Of a stretch of DNA of 64,000 nucleotides, positions 50,640-60,778 are shown piece after piece. The stretch's first letter is position 1. Every line of letters begins with the position of its first letter. The position numbers and the translations under genes were made by a program. A model generated the notes under the pieces. That model worked only from the letters and a program-made list of their open reading frames with translations, had not been told where the DNA came from and did not search any database. The stretch comes from Acetatifactor muris (lineage in GTDB: Bacteria; Bacillota; Clostridia; Lachnospirales; Lachnospiraceae). Location of the stretch: contig NZ_JANJZD010000011.1 of assembly GCF_024623325.1 (NCBI RefSeq), forward strand, positions 1 to 64,000, read 5' to 3'.

Positions 50640-52793
50640 TCAGTTCAAGTCATCCCGGAGCGCATCAATGATATTCTCCTTCTTTATTTTACCGGTTGTA
50701 TATATCATTGTGACAAAAATCATCAGAAATACCCCCAGTATACTGGTCCCCATGCTTCCCCAGGGAATCGTATACTCCGTATCCACAGCTTCTTCCAGAC
50801 CAATCAGCACCATGTAAATCCCCCAGGAACAGAGTCCGGCCGCAGGCAGTCCGTACAGCAGCGTCCGAAATCCGTACAGCAGACATTCAAACCTCATCAT
50901 CCTGCCGAACTCCCGGTCCGACATGCCCACGGAACGGAGCATGGCAAGCTCCCGTCTCCTCAGCCTGATGTTGGTGGAAATCGTATTAAATACATTTGCC
51001 ATGGCAATCAGCGAAATCATAATTGTAAAAAATACGGCAAAAAGGTTAATAATAAACAGCATATTGCGATTCTGCTCCAGTGCCTCATGCACATTGCGCA
51101 GGGTGTACGAAACTGTGATACCTGCGCCGTCCGTCAGCGTCTGCATCCTGTCCTTCGTCTGCCCCGGCGTATCTGACCAGAATGTCATACAGTGCTCCGC
51201 CTCTGCGCCTCCCGGATCCTCTGCCGCAAAATCAAAGGCACTTTTACTCACCCCGCTCACCATCTTCAGCTCATCATAAAGCTGTAAGAACTCCTCTTCT
51301 CCCATATCCTTTGTCTGAAACAGAATATCTCCGTCCACATCCACAACCGCCTGCGCCCCAAGCCGCTTCAGATCTGTCCCGAAAGAATCAGCTGACACCC
51401 ACAGCACCACACTCAGTGTCAATGACAGAATAATACTGTGATAACGCTTTCTGTTCCTCCGGAAATTTTTCCATGCCAGGCTCCCTTCCAGCCCGTACAG
51501 CGCTCTGACAGGTTTCAGCGGCCCCACAGTTCCCTCATCTGTTTTCAGTGCATTGGTCTGTCGGATGCATTCCATCACCGACATTCCCGCCGCCTTTCGG
51601 GCCGGAAGATATGCCGAGAGCAGAATGGTGCACATATCTGTCACCGCCGCCACAGCGATGGCAGGCACTGATACCTTCAATACCAGGGGAACATTGTCAT
51701 ACAGCACATTGCTGAAATTCTCGGATACCAGCATGAGCACCAGCCCAATCAGAGGAATCCCTGCCGCCGCTCCCAGAGGAATTCCGATAAAACCCATGAG
51801 AAGTCCCTCAAACAGGACGGAATTCCGAAGCTGTCTCTCCGTGGCACCAACCGATAAAAGGATTCCGAACTGATGTACGCGTTCATTCAGCGAAATGGCA
51901 AAGGAATTGTAAATCAGGAAAAAGGAGCCCAGCATAATCAGAACCATCAGCACAATCCCTATGGACAGAAGAATCATATTGAAAATCTGATTGCCCGAAA
52001 TTCCCGCAAAACGCAGCACATCATCATTCAGAAAGTACGCGGAATCCTCTGCCAGGCTTCCCACATAGCTTCGTGTGGAATAAGGATTTTTCAAAGTGAC
52101 AAATGCCGTGGAACCGGCAGATGCTCCCGCTGTCTCATCACAGGTAATCAGAGTATATCCCGGCGCACTGTACTCCTCGAATCCGGGCCTCTCACAGATT
52201 CCCACCACGGTATACATCTGTCTCCCTCCAGGCAGCAAAGTCTCTCCCACTGTTCCCGGCTTTTCCCCGGAGCAAAAAGGGTCATGCTGCGTAAGCGTCT
52301 CGTCTCCGCTTATCCGGCTTCCCACCAAAAGAGAAATCGTATCGCCCACCGCAAATTTCACGCCGCCATTGGAGGCCACATGGGCAGGGACAAGGATTTC
52401 ACCTGCTTTCTCCGGCAGCCTTCCCGATATTACCTGCACCGGAAGGGTCTCAAAAGTATCCGCGCCAAAACCTGCTATGAACAGATAAGGTTTGTCGGGA
52501 TTCTGCCCGCCCTCCAGGAGGGCATAGCCCACATTCCTGTAAAAGGTCATGCTTTCTACTCTGTCATCCTCCTGCAGTACCTCTGCAGACAGAGTCGACG
52601 CGTCCGGGAAAGCCACATGCCAGCCGCCGTATTTTGCAATGGCCCCGTTCATCATATAGGACTGCAGAGAAACGGCAAACGTAGTGACCGCCGTAAACAT
52701 AGCCGCGGACAACGCCACCCCCACAACGGTCACCAGGGTACGTGTACGGTTTCTCGTCAATCCTTCCGCAGCGACTTTGTGAAAAATGTTCAT
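50640..52793 (-). CDS. FtsX/MacB-like ABC exporter permease
   Basis: 717 residues. One helix near the N-terminus (VTVVGVALSAAMFTAVTTFA) is followed by a large extracytoplasmic domain (about 45-265). Then come three helices (ILLSIGIVLMVLIMLGSFFL onward), a middle segment, and a second FtsX domain near the C-terminus (TISTNIRLRRRELAMLRSVGMS is the cytoplasmic coupling motif). The two-FtsX-domain layout with ERVHQFGILLSVGAT is typical of Bce-like and macrolide/peptide exporters. It overlaps its ATPase gene by 4 bases and is followed upstream by a matching two-component pair. Confidence 0.9.
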   Translation of the reverse strand: MNIFHKVAAEGLTRNRTRTLVTVVGVALSAAMFTAVTTFAVSLQSYMMNGAIAKYGGWHVAFPDASTLSAEVLQEDDRVESMTFYRNVGYALLEGGQNPDKPYLFIAGFGADTFETLPVQVISGRLPEKAGEILVPAHVASNGGVKFAVGDTISLLVGSRISGDETLTQHDPFCSGEKPGTVGETLLPGGRQMYTVVGICERPGFEEYSAPGYTLITCDETAGASAGSTAFVTLKNPYSTRSYVGSLAEDSAYFLNDDVLRFAGISGNQIFNMILLSIGIVLMVLIMLGSFFLIYNSFAISLNERVHQFGILLSVGATERQLRNSVLFEGLLMGFIGIPLGAAAGIPLIGLVLMLVSENFSNVLYDNVPLVLKVSVPAIAVAAVTDMCTILLSAYLPARKAAGMSVMECIRQTNALKTDEGTVGPLKPVRALYGLEGSLAWKNFRRNRKRYHSIILSLTLSVVLWVSADSFGTDLKRLGAQAVVDVDGDILFQTKDMGEEEFLQLYDELKMVSGVSKSAFDFAAEDPGGAEAEHCMTFWSDTPGQTKDRMQTLTDGAGITVSYTLRNVHEALEQNRNMLFIINLFAVFFTIMISLIAMANVFNTISTNIRLRRRELAMLRSVGMSDREFGRMMRFECLLYGFRTLLYGLPAAGLCSWGIYMVLIGLEEAVDTEYTIPWGSMGTSILGVFLMIFVTMIYTTGKIKKENIIDALRDDLN

Positions 52794-53479
52794 ACCCTTA
52801 TCACCTGCCTTTCATCCCGGATTACCCTGCCGTCCGATATACAGATAATCCGGTCTGCCTGCAGCGCGATACTTTCATCATGGGTGACAATGATCAGTGT
52901 CTGGCCGTATTTTTCATGGCTGGCCCGCAGCAGACGGATAATTTCCTGTCCGTTCCGGCTGTCCAGACTGCCCGTGGGCTCATCTGCCAGCATAACCTGC
53001 GGTGCATTCATCAGAGCGCGGCCGATGGCCACACGCTGCTGCTGCCCTCCTGAAAGTTGGGAGGGCAGATGATTCCGCCGCTCCTGCAGTCCCAGCAGCT
53101 CCAGCAATTCCTCCAGCCGCTCTCTGTTTACCTTCCTCCTGTCCATGAGAACCGGCAATGTGATATTCTCCACCACAGTCAATGTGGGAATCAGATTATG
53201 GAACTGGTAAATCAACCCCACCTGCCGCCTGCGGAATATGGCAAGCTTCTCGTTTTTCTGCGCATATACATCCTGTCCGATTAAATACACCTTTCCGCTG
53301 GTGGGCAAATCCACCCCGGCAATGGCGTGAAGCAGGGTGGATTTGCCCGAACCGGAGGAACCGATAATCGCAGTAAATTCTCCTTTTTCAATGGTCAGAG
53401 ACACATGGTCCAGTGCAGTGACCTGATTCTCTCCCCTGCCGTAAACCTTACACAGGTCCTCAATCCTCAAAAAGTCCAT
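52790..53479 (-). CDS. ABC exporter ATPase (LolD/BceA type)
   Basis: 229 residues from the ATG at 53479, which has GGAGG seven bases upstream; a start three codons earlier is poorer. Walker A is GSSGSGKSTLLHAIAG, the signature LSGGQQQRVAIGRAL, Walker B VMLADEPTGSLDS, and LIIVTHDESIA follows. It powers the FtsX-type permease encoded next. Such pairs detoxify or sense cell-wall-active peptides. Confidence 0.93.
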   Translation of the reverse strand: MDFLRIEDLCKVYGRGENQVTALDHVSLTIEKGEFTAIIGSSGSGKSTLLHAIAGVDLPTSGKVYLIGQDVYAQKNEKLAIFRRRQVGLIYQFHNLIPTLTVVENITLPVLMDRRKVNRERLEELLELLGLQERRNHLPSQLSGGQQQRVAIGRALMNAPQVMLADEPTGSLDSRNGQEIIRLLRASHEKYGQTLIIVTHDESIALQADRIICISDGRVIRDERQVIRV

Positions 53480-53649
53480 GCCCGGCACCTCCTCTCTTCC
53501 CGGCAGTTCTCCAGGCGTCGCCTTCCGCCGCTTTCCTTTTCACCGTTTCCCATATCACCATGTAAGCTTCCATCCTTTCCTTTCTGCAAATTGATGCAGA
53601 TACTTTTTTCTGTGCCGTTTCCGTCTTCCGGTCCCGGATCACATTTCAC

Positions 53650-53707
53650 ATCATACAGACTTATGCTTACATTCCCGTGACTTTTCGGTGAGAGATTCGT
53701 CACTTTT
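53650..53707 (-). promoter_or_regulatory. likely regulator-controlled promoter of the Bce-like exporter
   Basis: Direct repeats CGTGACTTTT (53676-53685) and CGTCACTTTT (53698-53707) are 22 bp apart and lie upstream of TATGAT (minus strand, 53655-53650), with no good -35. This is the form of an OmpR-family activated promoter. The leader from here to 53480 has no supported gene. Confidence 0.5.
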
Positions 53708-53713
53708 GAAGAA

Positions 53714-54706
53714 TTATTTTGTAAACCGGACATAGAACACCGCCCCGCCCTGAGGATGATTTCCGGCGGTAATGGTCCCTCCCTGTCTGGTGATAATGCT
53801 CTTACAGAGCGCCAGACCGATTCCATACCCGGACGCTTCTGCCTTTTTTCCCCGATAAAATCGGTCAAAGATTCGAGGCAGCTCCTCCCGGTCAAACCCC
53901 GGGCCGTTGTCATGAATTCTGATTTCTGTATAAAGCAGCGTATCCTCACAGACAATCCGGACGGTCCCGCCGTCTCTCACATTTTCCATACAGTTCTTCA
54001 GAATATTCCGCAGAGCCTCCGACAGCCAGTCCGCATCCCCGGAAATCTCCGCCTCTTCCGGTATATTTGTCTCCAGAGTGATATTGTGCAGCTCCATGGG
54101 AATCAGAAAGGACCTGACGGCAGTATTCATCAATGATTCCACCTGTATCCTCTCTCTCCGGAATACCACAATCCCCGCATCCAGCCGGGACAATTTCAGC
54201 AGAGAGGTAATCAGCCAGTCCATCTGGCCGAACAGTGCTTTCATCTCCCGCAGCAGAGATCCCTCCTCTCTTTCCCCCGGCCTGTTCTTCAGAAGCGTCA
54301 GAACCAGATTCGCGGAAGTGAGCGGTGTGCGAAGCTGATGGGCAATATCTGCCAGCGAATCTGCCAGATGCTTTTTCTCCCTTTTCAGCGCATCGTTCTG
54401 CTCCCGGATGCGCAGGGTCATCTTGACAATCTCACTCTGTAAGATGGAAAGCTCCCCTTCCTCCGATTCACTGATGTACAGACAGTCCTCATGATGAAGT
54501 ACCTGATCAATCTGGGCCGAAATCTGTGCGATGCTGTTGTACCTGGCCCTGGTAAACAATAAAAAAGCCGCCCCGTACAGAGCAGCGGAAGCAAGCGCCA
54601 GCAATCCCGCCGCCGGCTGGAGCACGAATCCCCCTGTGACCGCGGCGGCGGCTGTCGCTGTAAACACAGCAGTAAACCTGCGAATCTCTTTATTTCGAAA
54701 CATCAT
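53714..54706 (-). CDS. sensor histidine kinase, Bce-associated type
   Basis: 330 residues. Two helices at about 12-50 with almost no external loop, then the H-box LADIAHQLRTPLTSANLVL (His near 120), N-box NILKNCMENVRDGG, and SGYGIGLALCKSI. Kinases with this build are 'intramembrane-sensing' and read the state of a partner ABC exporter, which here lies directly downstream. The start overlaps the regulator gene by 17 bases. Confidence 0.9.
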   Translation of the reverse strand: MMFRNKEIRRFTAVFTATAAAAVTGGFVLQPAAGLLALASAALYGAAFLLFTRARYNSIAQISAQIDQVLHHEDCLYISESEEGELSILQSEIVKMTLRIREQNDALKREKKHLADSLADIAHQLRTPLTSANLVLTLLKNRPGEREEGSLLREMKALFGQMDWLITSLLKLSRLDAGIVVFRRERIQVESLMNTAVRSFLIPMELHNITLETNIPEEAEISGDADWLSEALRNILKNCMENVRDGGTVRIVCEDTLLYTEIRIHDNGPGFDREELPRIFDRFYRGKKAEASGYGIGLALCKSIITRQGGTITAGNHPQGGAVFYVRFTK

Positions 54707-55391
54707 TTCCTCCCAACCGATATCCGATTCCCCGAACCGTCAGAATAATCCGGGGACTGGCCGGATCATTCTCAATTTTCTCCCTCAGACGCTTGATATA
54801 TACCGTCAGCGTATTATTGTTCACAAATTCTCCGGCGGCATCCCACAGCTCGTCCAGCAGTCTGTCTCTTGTAATGATATTACCCGGATTGTTGATGAAT
54901 ACCAACAGCAGCCGATATTCCAGCGCGGAGAGAAATATTTCCCTGCCCTCCTTTTTTACCAGGCCGCTGGCGGTATCCACCCGAAGGCCCCCCATCTCAA
55001 AAGCGGTAGGGGCGCGGCCTGCTTTCCTCAGCGCACTCCCGATTCTTGCAATCAGCTCCCGGGACCGGAAAGGCTTGGTAATATAATCGTCCGCCCCGAT
55101 ATTCAGCCCTGTAACCACACTGGCCTCGTCGCCGGAGGCTGTCAGGAAGATTACAGGGATATCCCTGCTCTGTTTCACTTCCGTACAGACTGTGAATCCA
55201 TTTCCATCAGGCAGGGAAATGTCCACAAGGGCCAGGTCAAAGGGCTTCTCAGTCCGGCTGCTGTCCGTCAGAGCGGAGACTGCCTCCGCCTGGGTGGAAG
55301 CATGGGTTACGGCAAAACCTTCCGCCTTCAGCAGGAGCGTCAGATTCCCGGCGATTTCCCTGTCATCTTCTACCAAAAAGATATGCTTCAT
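54690..55391 (-). CDS. OmpR-family response regulator, Bce-associated type
   Basis: 233 residues from the ATG at 55391 (AAGGCGG upstream). The receiver has FLVEDDREIA, the phospho-acceptor in LALVDISLPDGNG (about 56), VIFLTASGDE and DYITKPFRSR. The winged helix has LSALEYRLLLVFI and NTLTVYIKRLREKI. It should activate the exporter promoter through the direct repeats at 53676-53707. Confidence 0.92.
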   Translation of the reverse strand: MKHIFLVEDDREIAGNLTLLLKAEGFAVTHASTQAEAVSALTDSSRTEKPFDLALVDISLPDGNGFTVCTEVKQSRDIPVIFLTASGDEASVVTGLNIGADDYITKPFRSRELIARIGSALRKAGRAPTAFEMGGLRVDTASGLVKKEGREIFLSALEYRLLLVFINNPGNIITRDRLLDELWDAAGEFVNNNTLTVYIKRLREKIENDPASPRIILTVRGIGYRLGGNDVSK

Positions 55392-55613
55392 ATATAGCCG
55401 CCTTTCTATCATAATCTATCATACTTATTAGCATTGAAATGTAACGCTTCACCCGCAGATAATGCTCCGTTCATGATCAGATTTTTGACCTGCATACATA
55501 TTTGCTCATAAATAAGCTTAGCACGTAATTTTTGTACTTATTCAACAAATACAGCGTATGCATTTTGGAAGTTACTGTCAATATCTTTTTGTTTTTTTAA
55601 ACGTAATTAAACC

Positions 55614-55642
55614 TTGCATGTGCCTGTCCACTGTGCTAAAAT
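55614..55642 (+). promoter_or_regulatory. promoter of rarA, in a 420-base intergenic stretch
   Basis: TTGCAT (55614-55619), 17 bases, TAAAAT (55637-55642). A weak hairpin (GGAAATTTCA / TGAAATTCC, about 55670-55694) lies in the leader. Elsewhere in 55392-55812 I see AT-rich sequence but no gene; the divergent regulator promoter (TATGAT near 55415-55420, minus) is likely. Confidence 0.6.
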
Positions 55643-55812
55643 CAGTGCAAAGCATAACAATTTCTCAAAAGGAAATTTCAATCTGTGAAATTCCTCTCCG
55701 CCGGTCGCTTCCGCGGCTCAGGTCAAGACCTGCTGTTCAGTGAAAAGTATACGAAGTATCCGGATTTTGCAGATATCAGTGAAACCTACATTATATCAGG
55801 AGGACCGCCGCC

Positions 55813-57171
55813 GTGCAGCAGCTATCCCTTTTCGACCCTTCAAACGATTATTCTCCATCCCGCACTTTTGTCCCGCTGGCGGACAGAATGCGCCCTGAAT
55901 CTCTGGCAGATTACGTGGGGCAGAAGCATCTTCTGGGAGAAGGAAAATTACTGCGCCAGATGCTGGAAAAGGATCAGGTTTGCTCCATGATTTTCTGGGG
56001 CCCTCCGGGCGTTGGAAAGACCACGCTGGCCAGAATCATCGCCGGGCGTACCAAATCTGACTTTGTGAATTTCAGCGCGGTTACCAGCGGCATCAGGGAA
56101 ATAAAGGAAATCATGAAACAGGCCGAAGAAAATCGTGCTTACGGAATCCGCACCCTGGTCTTCGTGGATGAAATCCACCGCTTCAACAAAGCCCAGCAGG
56201 ATGCGTTTCTGCCTTATGTGGAAAAAGGCAGCATTACCTTGATCGGCGCCACTACTGAGAACCCTTCCTTTGAAATCAACAGCGCACTTCTCTCCCGCTG
56301 CAAAGTATTCGTGCTGAAAGAGCTGAGCACGGAGGATCTCACCCAAATGCTTTCCCGCACAATGGCGGACAGGCGGGGGTTCGGAGGTACCACTGTTCAC
56401 ATGGAGGAAGGCGCGCTGTCCGTCATCGCCTCTTTCGCCAACGGAGATGCCCGCACGGCATTGAATATTCTGGAAATGGCCGTTCTCAACGGAGAAATAT
56501 CTCCCGACGGCTCTGTCACCGTGCAGCAGGAGACTCTGGAGCAATGTGTGGGCAGGAAGACTTTATTATATGATAAAAAGGGGGAGGAACATTACAATCT
56601 GATCTCCGCCCTCCACAAGTCCATGCGCAATTCCGACCCGGACGCAGCGGTATACTGGCTTGCCAGAATGCTGGAAGCCGGAGAGGATCCCCTTTTTATA
56701 GCACGCCGGCTTATCCGCTTCGCCAGCGAGGACATCGGCCTTGCGGACTCTCAGGCCCTGCAGATTGCCGTGGCCGCGTATCAGGCCTGTCATTTCAACG
56801 GTATGCCTGAATGCAATCTGAACCTGACACAGGCTGTGGTATACCTGTCTCTGGCCCCCCGGTCCAATGCATTGTACCGGGCTTACGAAACCGCCAGGAA
56901 GGATGCCCTGACGCAGCTTTCGGAACCGGTCCCCCTGGTTATCCGCAATGCCCCCACGCAGCTGATGGATGATCTGCATTACGGAGAGGGCTATATCTAT
57001 GCCCATGACACGAAAGAAAAAATAGCCCTCATGAACTGTCTGCCGGAAAGCCTGAAAGACAGACGCTACTACCTTCCCACAGGGGAAGGGGCTGAGGCTT
57101 TCTTTCAGGAAAGACTGGAACAGAGCCGGGCCTTTCGGCAGAGCGACAACCAGCAGGGGGAATCCTGTTAA
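55813..57171 (+). CDS. rarA: replication-associated recombination protein A (RarA/MgsA)
   Basis: 452 residues from a GTG with AGGAGG upstream. FDPSNDYSPSRTFVPLADRM and RPESLADYVGQKHLLGEGK open the protein. Walker A is GPPGVGKTTLARIIAG, Walker B VFVDEIHRFNKAQQD, with sensor 1 LIGATTENPSFEIN. The C-terminal tetramerisation domain follows (MRNSDPDAAVYWLARMLEAG). RarA acts at stalled replication forks with SSB. Its stop codon overlaps that of convergent addB. Confidence 0.95.
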   Translation: MQQLSLFDPSNDYSPSRTFVPLADRMRPESLADYVGQKHLLGEGKLLRQMLEKDQVCSMIFWGPPGVGKTTLARIIAGRTKSDFVNFSAVTSGIREIKEIMKQAEENRAYGIRTLVFVDEIHRFNKAQQDAFLPYVEKGSITLIGATTENPSFEINSALLSRCKVFVLKELSTEDLTQMLSRTMADRRGFGGTTVHMEEGALSVIASFANGDARTALNILEMAVLNGEISPDGSVTVQQETLEQCVGRKTLLYDKKGEEHYNLISALHKSMRNSDPDAAVYWLARMLEAGEDPLFIARRLIRFASEDIGLADSQALQIAVAAYQACHFNGMPECNLNLTQAVVYLSLAPRSNALYRAYETARKDALTQLSEPVPLVIRNAPTQLMDDLHYGEGYIYAHDTKEKIALMNCLPESLKDRRYYLPTGEGAEAFFQERLEQSRAFRQSDNQQGESC

Positions 57172-60100
57172 GCTTGGTTTGTGTCCTCCATCCTCCGCAG
57201 AACCTCCTCCCTGTTCATGTCCTCCAGTCTGCGCTTCTCGCACCCGGGCAGAGCCGGTTCAAAGCCGCACACCCTCTTAAAGGCACAGTAAGTACACGCC
57301 TCCTCACTCCCCTTCTCATAGGGATTCAGCGAAATCTGCCCGTCCAGAATTTCCCGGCCGATTCGTACAATTTTGCGGCTCACATAATCCGACACAGTCT
57401 TCAGTTCCCGGCCGCTCAGCACGGAAGAGCGGGAGGACAGGCTTCCGTCCTTTTTTCGTTCCACAGGAATCACATCTGACTTGTCCTCCATGACATGATC
57501 CAGCAGTTCCACAATTTCCGGCGCGCTGTTCACCACACCGTTCATGCGCAGTTGTCTCGTGATTTCCCGGTTGATTTCCTCCGGGCTCAGCTCCACCGCA
57601 GTCTCCACCGAAGGATCGTCAATATGATAATACAGCAGCGCCGCAGGCACGATTTCTTTCCCCTTGTGCCGTCTGGCTTCCATCTCCACGGCCGCGTTCA
57701 TATATACCACCAGCTGCAGCTGCAGTCCGTAATACAGTGCCGCCAGGTCAAATTTTTTATTTCCCGACTTGTAGTCTATGACTTTCACATATACCTTTTC
57801 CCCGTCCTCAGCCACATCGATTCTGTCAATCCGACCCTGCAGGCGCATTCTCTCCCGTTCCGTCAGCGCCACATTTACGCTCTCCAGATTGTCCGCATAC
57901 TGAAAGGAAAGCTCGAAAGACTCCGGAACAAAGCTTCCCTTCTGCAATTGCTTCTGCAGCGTCAGCACGGTTCTGGTCAGAATCCTTCCCATCCTCGTGA
58001 CGGCATATTCGTTTCTGGCACTGCTGTACAGGACAGTATTCCGGTATGTAGCCGCATAGTTTTCCAGAACCTCACGCACACACCCGGCCGCAAATTCTTC
58101 CGGGAAATCAAACCAGGTATAATTATTTTCCTTCAGTTTCTCTCCGAACTGCTCCAGTATGGCATGATATACATTTCCCATATCCACCGTTTCAAAGGAG
58201 AATTCTCCCCGCTCTCTGAGCGCCAGCCCATACTGCAGAAAATGTCTGTAAGCACAGGCCGCATAAGTCTCCAGACGGGTGACACTGTTCTCCAGTTGTA
58301 CCCCGTAAAGCGCCCTGGCCACGGCGGCAGACAGTCCCGTGTCCTCGTATCTGCGGAAAGCAGCCTTTGCGAGGAAATCTCTCTTCTCCCGCAGTCCCGC
58401 CTCCCCGTACACTCGGTATATGGTAAAAAATTCCGTCTCCCTTTCCTTCTGCAGTGTCCCGTCCGCATATTCTCTGAGCTCCTCCGCAAGGTAGGAAGCC
58501 CCCTCCTGTCTGGTGACAATCTGTTCCATAACGCTGCTCATCTGAGGATACTGCACTGTTATGCCGGGATATAGCTTTCTGATCATCTCCACCAGATAGG
58601 CAGGCCGAATAGACTTTCCGGCGCTGTTCACCTTCGACCAGGAAAGGTAGAGCCTCTCGGAAGGTTTGGTCATATTCAGGTACAGATAAAACCGCTGAAT
58701 ATACATCTGCTGTCTTGGGCTGGGAGCCAGCTCCAGCTCCGATTCCCGCAGAAATTCTCTGTCCATATCGGAGATGATCCCGCCTCTGGAAGCCGCCTTG
58801 GGAATATTGCCGTCGTTTACCCCCAGGAAAAAGAGCACACGGACCTGATTCAGCCTGGTTCTCTCCATATCTCCCACCAGTACTCTGTCCACATTCTGCG
58901 GGATGGTGCCCACCTGAATCTCCCCGAATCCGGCCTCCAATATCTCCGCAAATTCCTTCAGGGGAATGTTCTCTTCCCCCAGAAGCGTATAAATCTGGTC
59001 CAGAAGCTCCATCACCAGACGATAAATCTGGGCATATTCCTTCGCTCTGGTCAGATCTCCCGCCTCTTCAAACGCATTCTGAAAGACAGCCAGCTTCTGC
59101 TGTACCTGATTCTGCACCAGAAAGTCATACAGAGCGTTCACATAGACTTTCGTCTTCTCCTCTTCCCTGAGATGAAGCATTTCCACCTGCACCATCAGAC
59201 GCTCCCGCAGCCGGTTCATCTCTGCCAGAGCTTCCTCGTCTTCCTCCATTTCCGGTGTCTTGCGGGTAAAAAGGCGGCTGTAGGCGCGATATCCTCTGAT
59301 CCCGGTCTGCAGGCAGTAATTCTCCAGACGGTCCACTTCCTCCCAGGTCAGACCCGCCAGCCCGCTGCGCAGATAGCAGAATACCGCCTCATAGGAGAAA
59401 TCTCTGATATACAGCTCCAGGGCACTCTTAATATACTCAATCATGGGATTCAGGACAATCCCTCTGGTCCTGTCAATGTAGCATGGAATTTCCATCTGGG
59501 CAAATTCCGTCTCCACATAGGGCGCATATTCCGCCAGATCTCCCATAATCAGAGCGATATCCCGGTAAGCGAGCCCTTCCTCTCTGATCAGTCTGCAGAT
59601 TTCAAGTCCGGTGTGATGTACTTCATCCTTCGGCCCGGTGGTCTCAAACATCCTGATTTCCTGCTGCTCTTTCTCATAGCTTCCGGTGCCGTATCGGAAC
59701 AGATGATTTTCCAGATATTTCAGCGCAGGTGCACTGCGGAAACGGTGGTTGTCGTTATATTGAATCCGGAAGCCATTTCCCCCCGGAGATACGCTGTTTT
59801 TCCTGTCGCCCGGCAGAATGAATACGTCCTGCTTCCGCTCTGTCAGATTCTCCTTCGCGATTCCGGCCAGATCCATCGCCGTTTTTTTGCTCAGGTGAAA
59901 CAGCTTCTGCTCGCTGTCCTGTCCGTAAGGATTCTCTTCCGCCCCCATTGTCAGTGTCACAATGACTTCCCCGCACAGTCTCATCAGCTCCGCGATTACT
60001 TTTACCTGAACGGGCGTAAATCCTGTAAATCCGTCAAAGGCCACCACGGCGCCCGGCAGGAGTTCCGACTTATGCAGGGAACGGCGCAGCACATCCAGGG

Positions 60101-60638
60101 TCTCTTCTGTGGTGACAAAATTACCGTGGATATACTCCACAAAGCCTCTGTATAATGTCTCCAGATCCCTCAGCTTCTGTACCAGAGCCCCCCGCTTCTC
60201 CGCAAATGCAATCAGTCTGGCCACATCCTCCGTGCCGATACCGTACTGCATGAACTCCGAAATGGCGCTCTTCACCTCATGAATATAGCCCTGTCTGTGC
60301 AGAAATCCTCCCAACGCAGGCAGCTCCTCCTTCAGATTTGCCGCCACCTTCTGAAGTACCAGACTTTTTCCCGTATCATCCAGAACCGGAATCTCCCGGC
60401 CTCCCACTTCCTCCAGAATACGGTGTCCCAGCCGTCCAAAGCTCAGAACATCGATATTCATAATGCCGCCCCGGTCGTTTAAAAGTACCAGCTCTTTCTG
60501 GGTCTGCATGGTAAACTGATCGGGCACAATAATCAGGAAATTCTGTTTCGGATTTTCCTTTGCACGCCCGGTAATTTCCTCGTACAAACTCCTGCTTTTG
60601 CCTGACCCTGACGGACCAAAATAAAATTGAAGGCTCAT
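57168..60638 (-). CDS. addB: AddB nuclease subunit
   Basis: 1156 residues. The N-terminal P-loop is FGPSGSGKSRSLYEEI. The C-terminal RecB-type nuclease has VKVIDYKSGNKKFDLAALYY. The iron-sulphur cysteines are present: one in YAACAYRHFLQYG and three in CTYCAFKRVC. Full length for the family. AddB recognises Chi and cuts the second strand. It usually forms one operon with addA, but here addA is at 23611-27366. Confidence 0.94.
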   Translation of the reverse strand: MSLQFYFGPSGSGKSRSLYEEITGRAKENPKQNFLIIVPDQFTMQTQKELVLLNDRGGIMNIDVLSFGRLGHRILEEVGGREIPVLDDTGKSLVLQKVAANLKEELPALGGFLHRQGYIHEVKSAISEFMQYGIGTEDVARLIAFAEKRGALVQKLRDLETLYRGFVEYIHGNFVTTEETLDVLRRSLHKSELLPGAVVAFDGFTGFTPVQVKVIAELMRLCGEVIVTLTMGAEENPYGQDSEQKLFHLSKKTAMDLAGIAKENLTERKQDVFILPGDRKNSVSPGGNGFRIQYNDNHRFRSAPALKYLENHLFRYGTGSYEKEQQEIRMFETTGPKDEVHHTGLEICRLIREEGLAYRDIALIMGDLAEYAPYVETEFAQMEIPCYIDRTRGIVLNPMIEYIKSALELYIRDFSYEAVFCYLRSGLAGLTWEEVDRLENYCLQTGIRGYRAYSRLFTRKTPEMEEDEEALAEMNRLRERLMVQVEMLHLREEEKTKVYVNALYDFLVQNQVQQKLAVFQNAFEEAGDLTRAKEYAQIYRLVMELLDQIYTLLGEENIPLKEFAEILEAGFGEIQVGTIPQNVDRVLVGDMERTRLNQVRVLFFLGVNDGNIPKAASRGGIISDMDREFLRESELELAPSPRQQMYIQRFYLYLNMTKPSERLYLSWSKVNSAGKSIRPAYLVEMIRKLYPGITVQYPQMSSVMEQIVTRQEGASYLAEELREYADGTLQKERETEFFTIYRVYGEAGLREKRDFLAKAAFRRYEDTGLSAAVARALYGVQLENSVTRLETYAACAYRHFLQYGLALRERGEFSFETVDMGNVYHAILEQFGEKLKENNYTWFDFPEEFAAGCVREVLENYAATYRNTVLYSSARNEYAVTRMGRILTRTVLTLQKQLQKGSFVPESFELSFQYADNLESVNVALTERERMRLQGRIDRIDVAEDGEKVYVKVIDYKSGNKKFDLAALYYGLQLQLVVYMNAAVEMEARRHKGKEIVPAALLYYHIDDPSVETAVELSPEEINREITRQLRMNGVVNSAPEIVELLDHVMEDKSDVIPVERKKDGSLSSRSSVLSGRELKTVSDYVSRKIVRIGREILDGQISLNPYEKGSEEACTYCAFKRVCGFEPALPGCEKRRLEDMNREEVLRRMEDTNQA

Positions 60639-60778
60639 CGTCGTTTCCTCTTTCGTCTATGGTACCTGTAAATATGCTGCTGTCCTCTGCCCCGAAGATA
60701 CTTTTGCCCTGCCGGATTCATGATATGGCTCCCGAAGCCTCCTGATGCCGGAAGTTGTGAAGGAGCTCTTATCAATCG

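Noticed and set aside
53467..53955. 162-codon frame between exporter ATPase and kinase
   Set aside because: It overlaps the kinase end and the exporter promoter repeats; no ribosome-binding site.
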